Assembly: GCA_022839105.1 (NCBI GenBank)
Contig: JALHDH010000062.1
Span: 1-19,688 of the forward strand
Length of the DNA stretch: 19,688 nt
Origin: a bacterium
Lineage (GTDB): Bacteria; Vulcanimicrobiota; Xenobia; Xenobiales; Xenobiaceae
Direction: 5' to 3'
Part shown: positions 18,171 through 19,688 of the stretch, one piece after another
Numbering within the stretch: the first letter of the stretch is position 1
How the letters are laid out: every line of letters starts with the position of its first letter
The notes under the pieces: generated by a model
The model's database searches: none
Told to the model about the DNA's origin: nothing
What the model saw: the letters and a program-made list of their open reading frames with translations, nothing else
Position numbers and translations under genes: made by a program

Positions 18171-19688
<1,518 letters not shown>

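Overview
The window is GC-rich bacterial chromosome (roughly two thirds G+C by eye, not computed) with dense, mostly intact housekeeping and accessory genes. I see no rRNA, tRNA, CRISPR array, transposase, integrase or phage gene. The gene mix is a complete glucose phosphotransferase system, a short MetE-like protein, an NADP-type glutamate dehydrogenase, a two-receiver PEP-synthase-like protein, an Hsp70-like protein and an SsnA-type amidohydrolase. It suits a deep-branching, Gram-negative-type bacterium; a Holophagae/Acidobacteriota-like or candidate-phylum metagenomic genome is my guess, and the window alone does not settle it.

Left part (1-2847). The start of an SsnA-like aminohydrolase runs leftwards off the edge. 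It is divergent from a single-pass, proline/alanine-rich membrane protein of unknown function (583-1647), which is followed by a PfkB-family kinase of the adenosine-kinase type (1849-2847). The divergent gap holds a 54-base repeat copy, a short dyad near ssnA and a plausible sigma-70-like promoter.

Middle part (2895-7581, minus strand). Two large, translationally coupled genes lie one base apart. The first-transcribed encodes a Cas4/AddB-type iron-sulfur RecB-like nuclease joined to an RNase H-like segment, one membrane segment and two OB-fold-like regions. The second encodes a TctA/DUF112-type polytopic transporter joined to a membrane anchor, a complete staphylococcal-nuclease domain and a C-terminal Cys/His metal-binding module. 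This pair is the best candidate for something undescribed: a membrane-associated system for processing or salvaging nucleic acid. An inverted copy of the 54-base repeat follows the next upstream gene, so two copies in opposite orientation bracket the whole 7.4-kb block with the unknown membrane protein and the nucleoside-type kinase.

Right-middle part (7750-13427, minus strand). A short (core-type) MetE homologue is followed by a two-gene glucose PTS: an EIIA-HPr-EI fusion overlapping a PtsG-type EIICB that starts at a TTG inside a TTGA overlap. Together these two proteins hold every phosphorylation site from PEP to glucose. PtsG also has a second, cysteine-less EIIB-like domain. A hairpin plus T-run ends the operon.

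Right part (13719-19688). Glutamate dehydrogenase is divergent from the MetE-like gene across a palindrome-rich 291-base gap. Behind gdhA, a strong intrinsic terminator sits directly against the ribosome-binding site of a 996-residue protein with two receiver domains and an ATP-binding PEP-synthase-like module, which lacks the phosphohistidine and PEP-binding domains. A convergent, truncated Hsp70-like gene fills the right edge.
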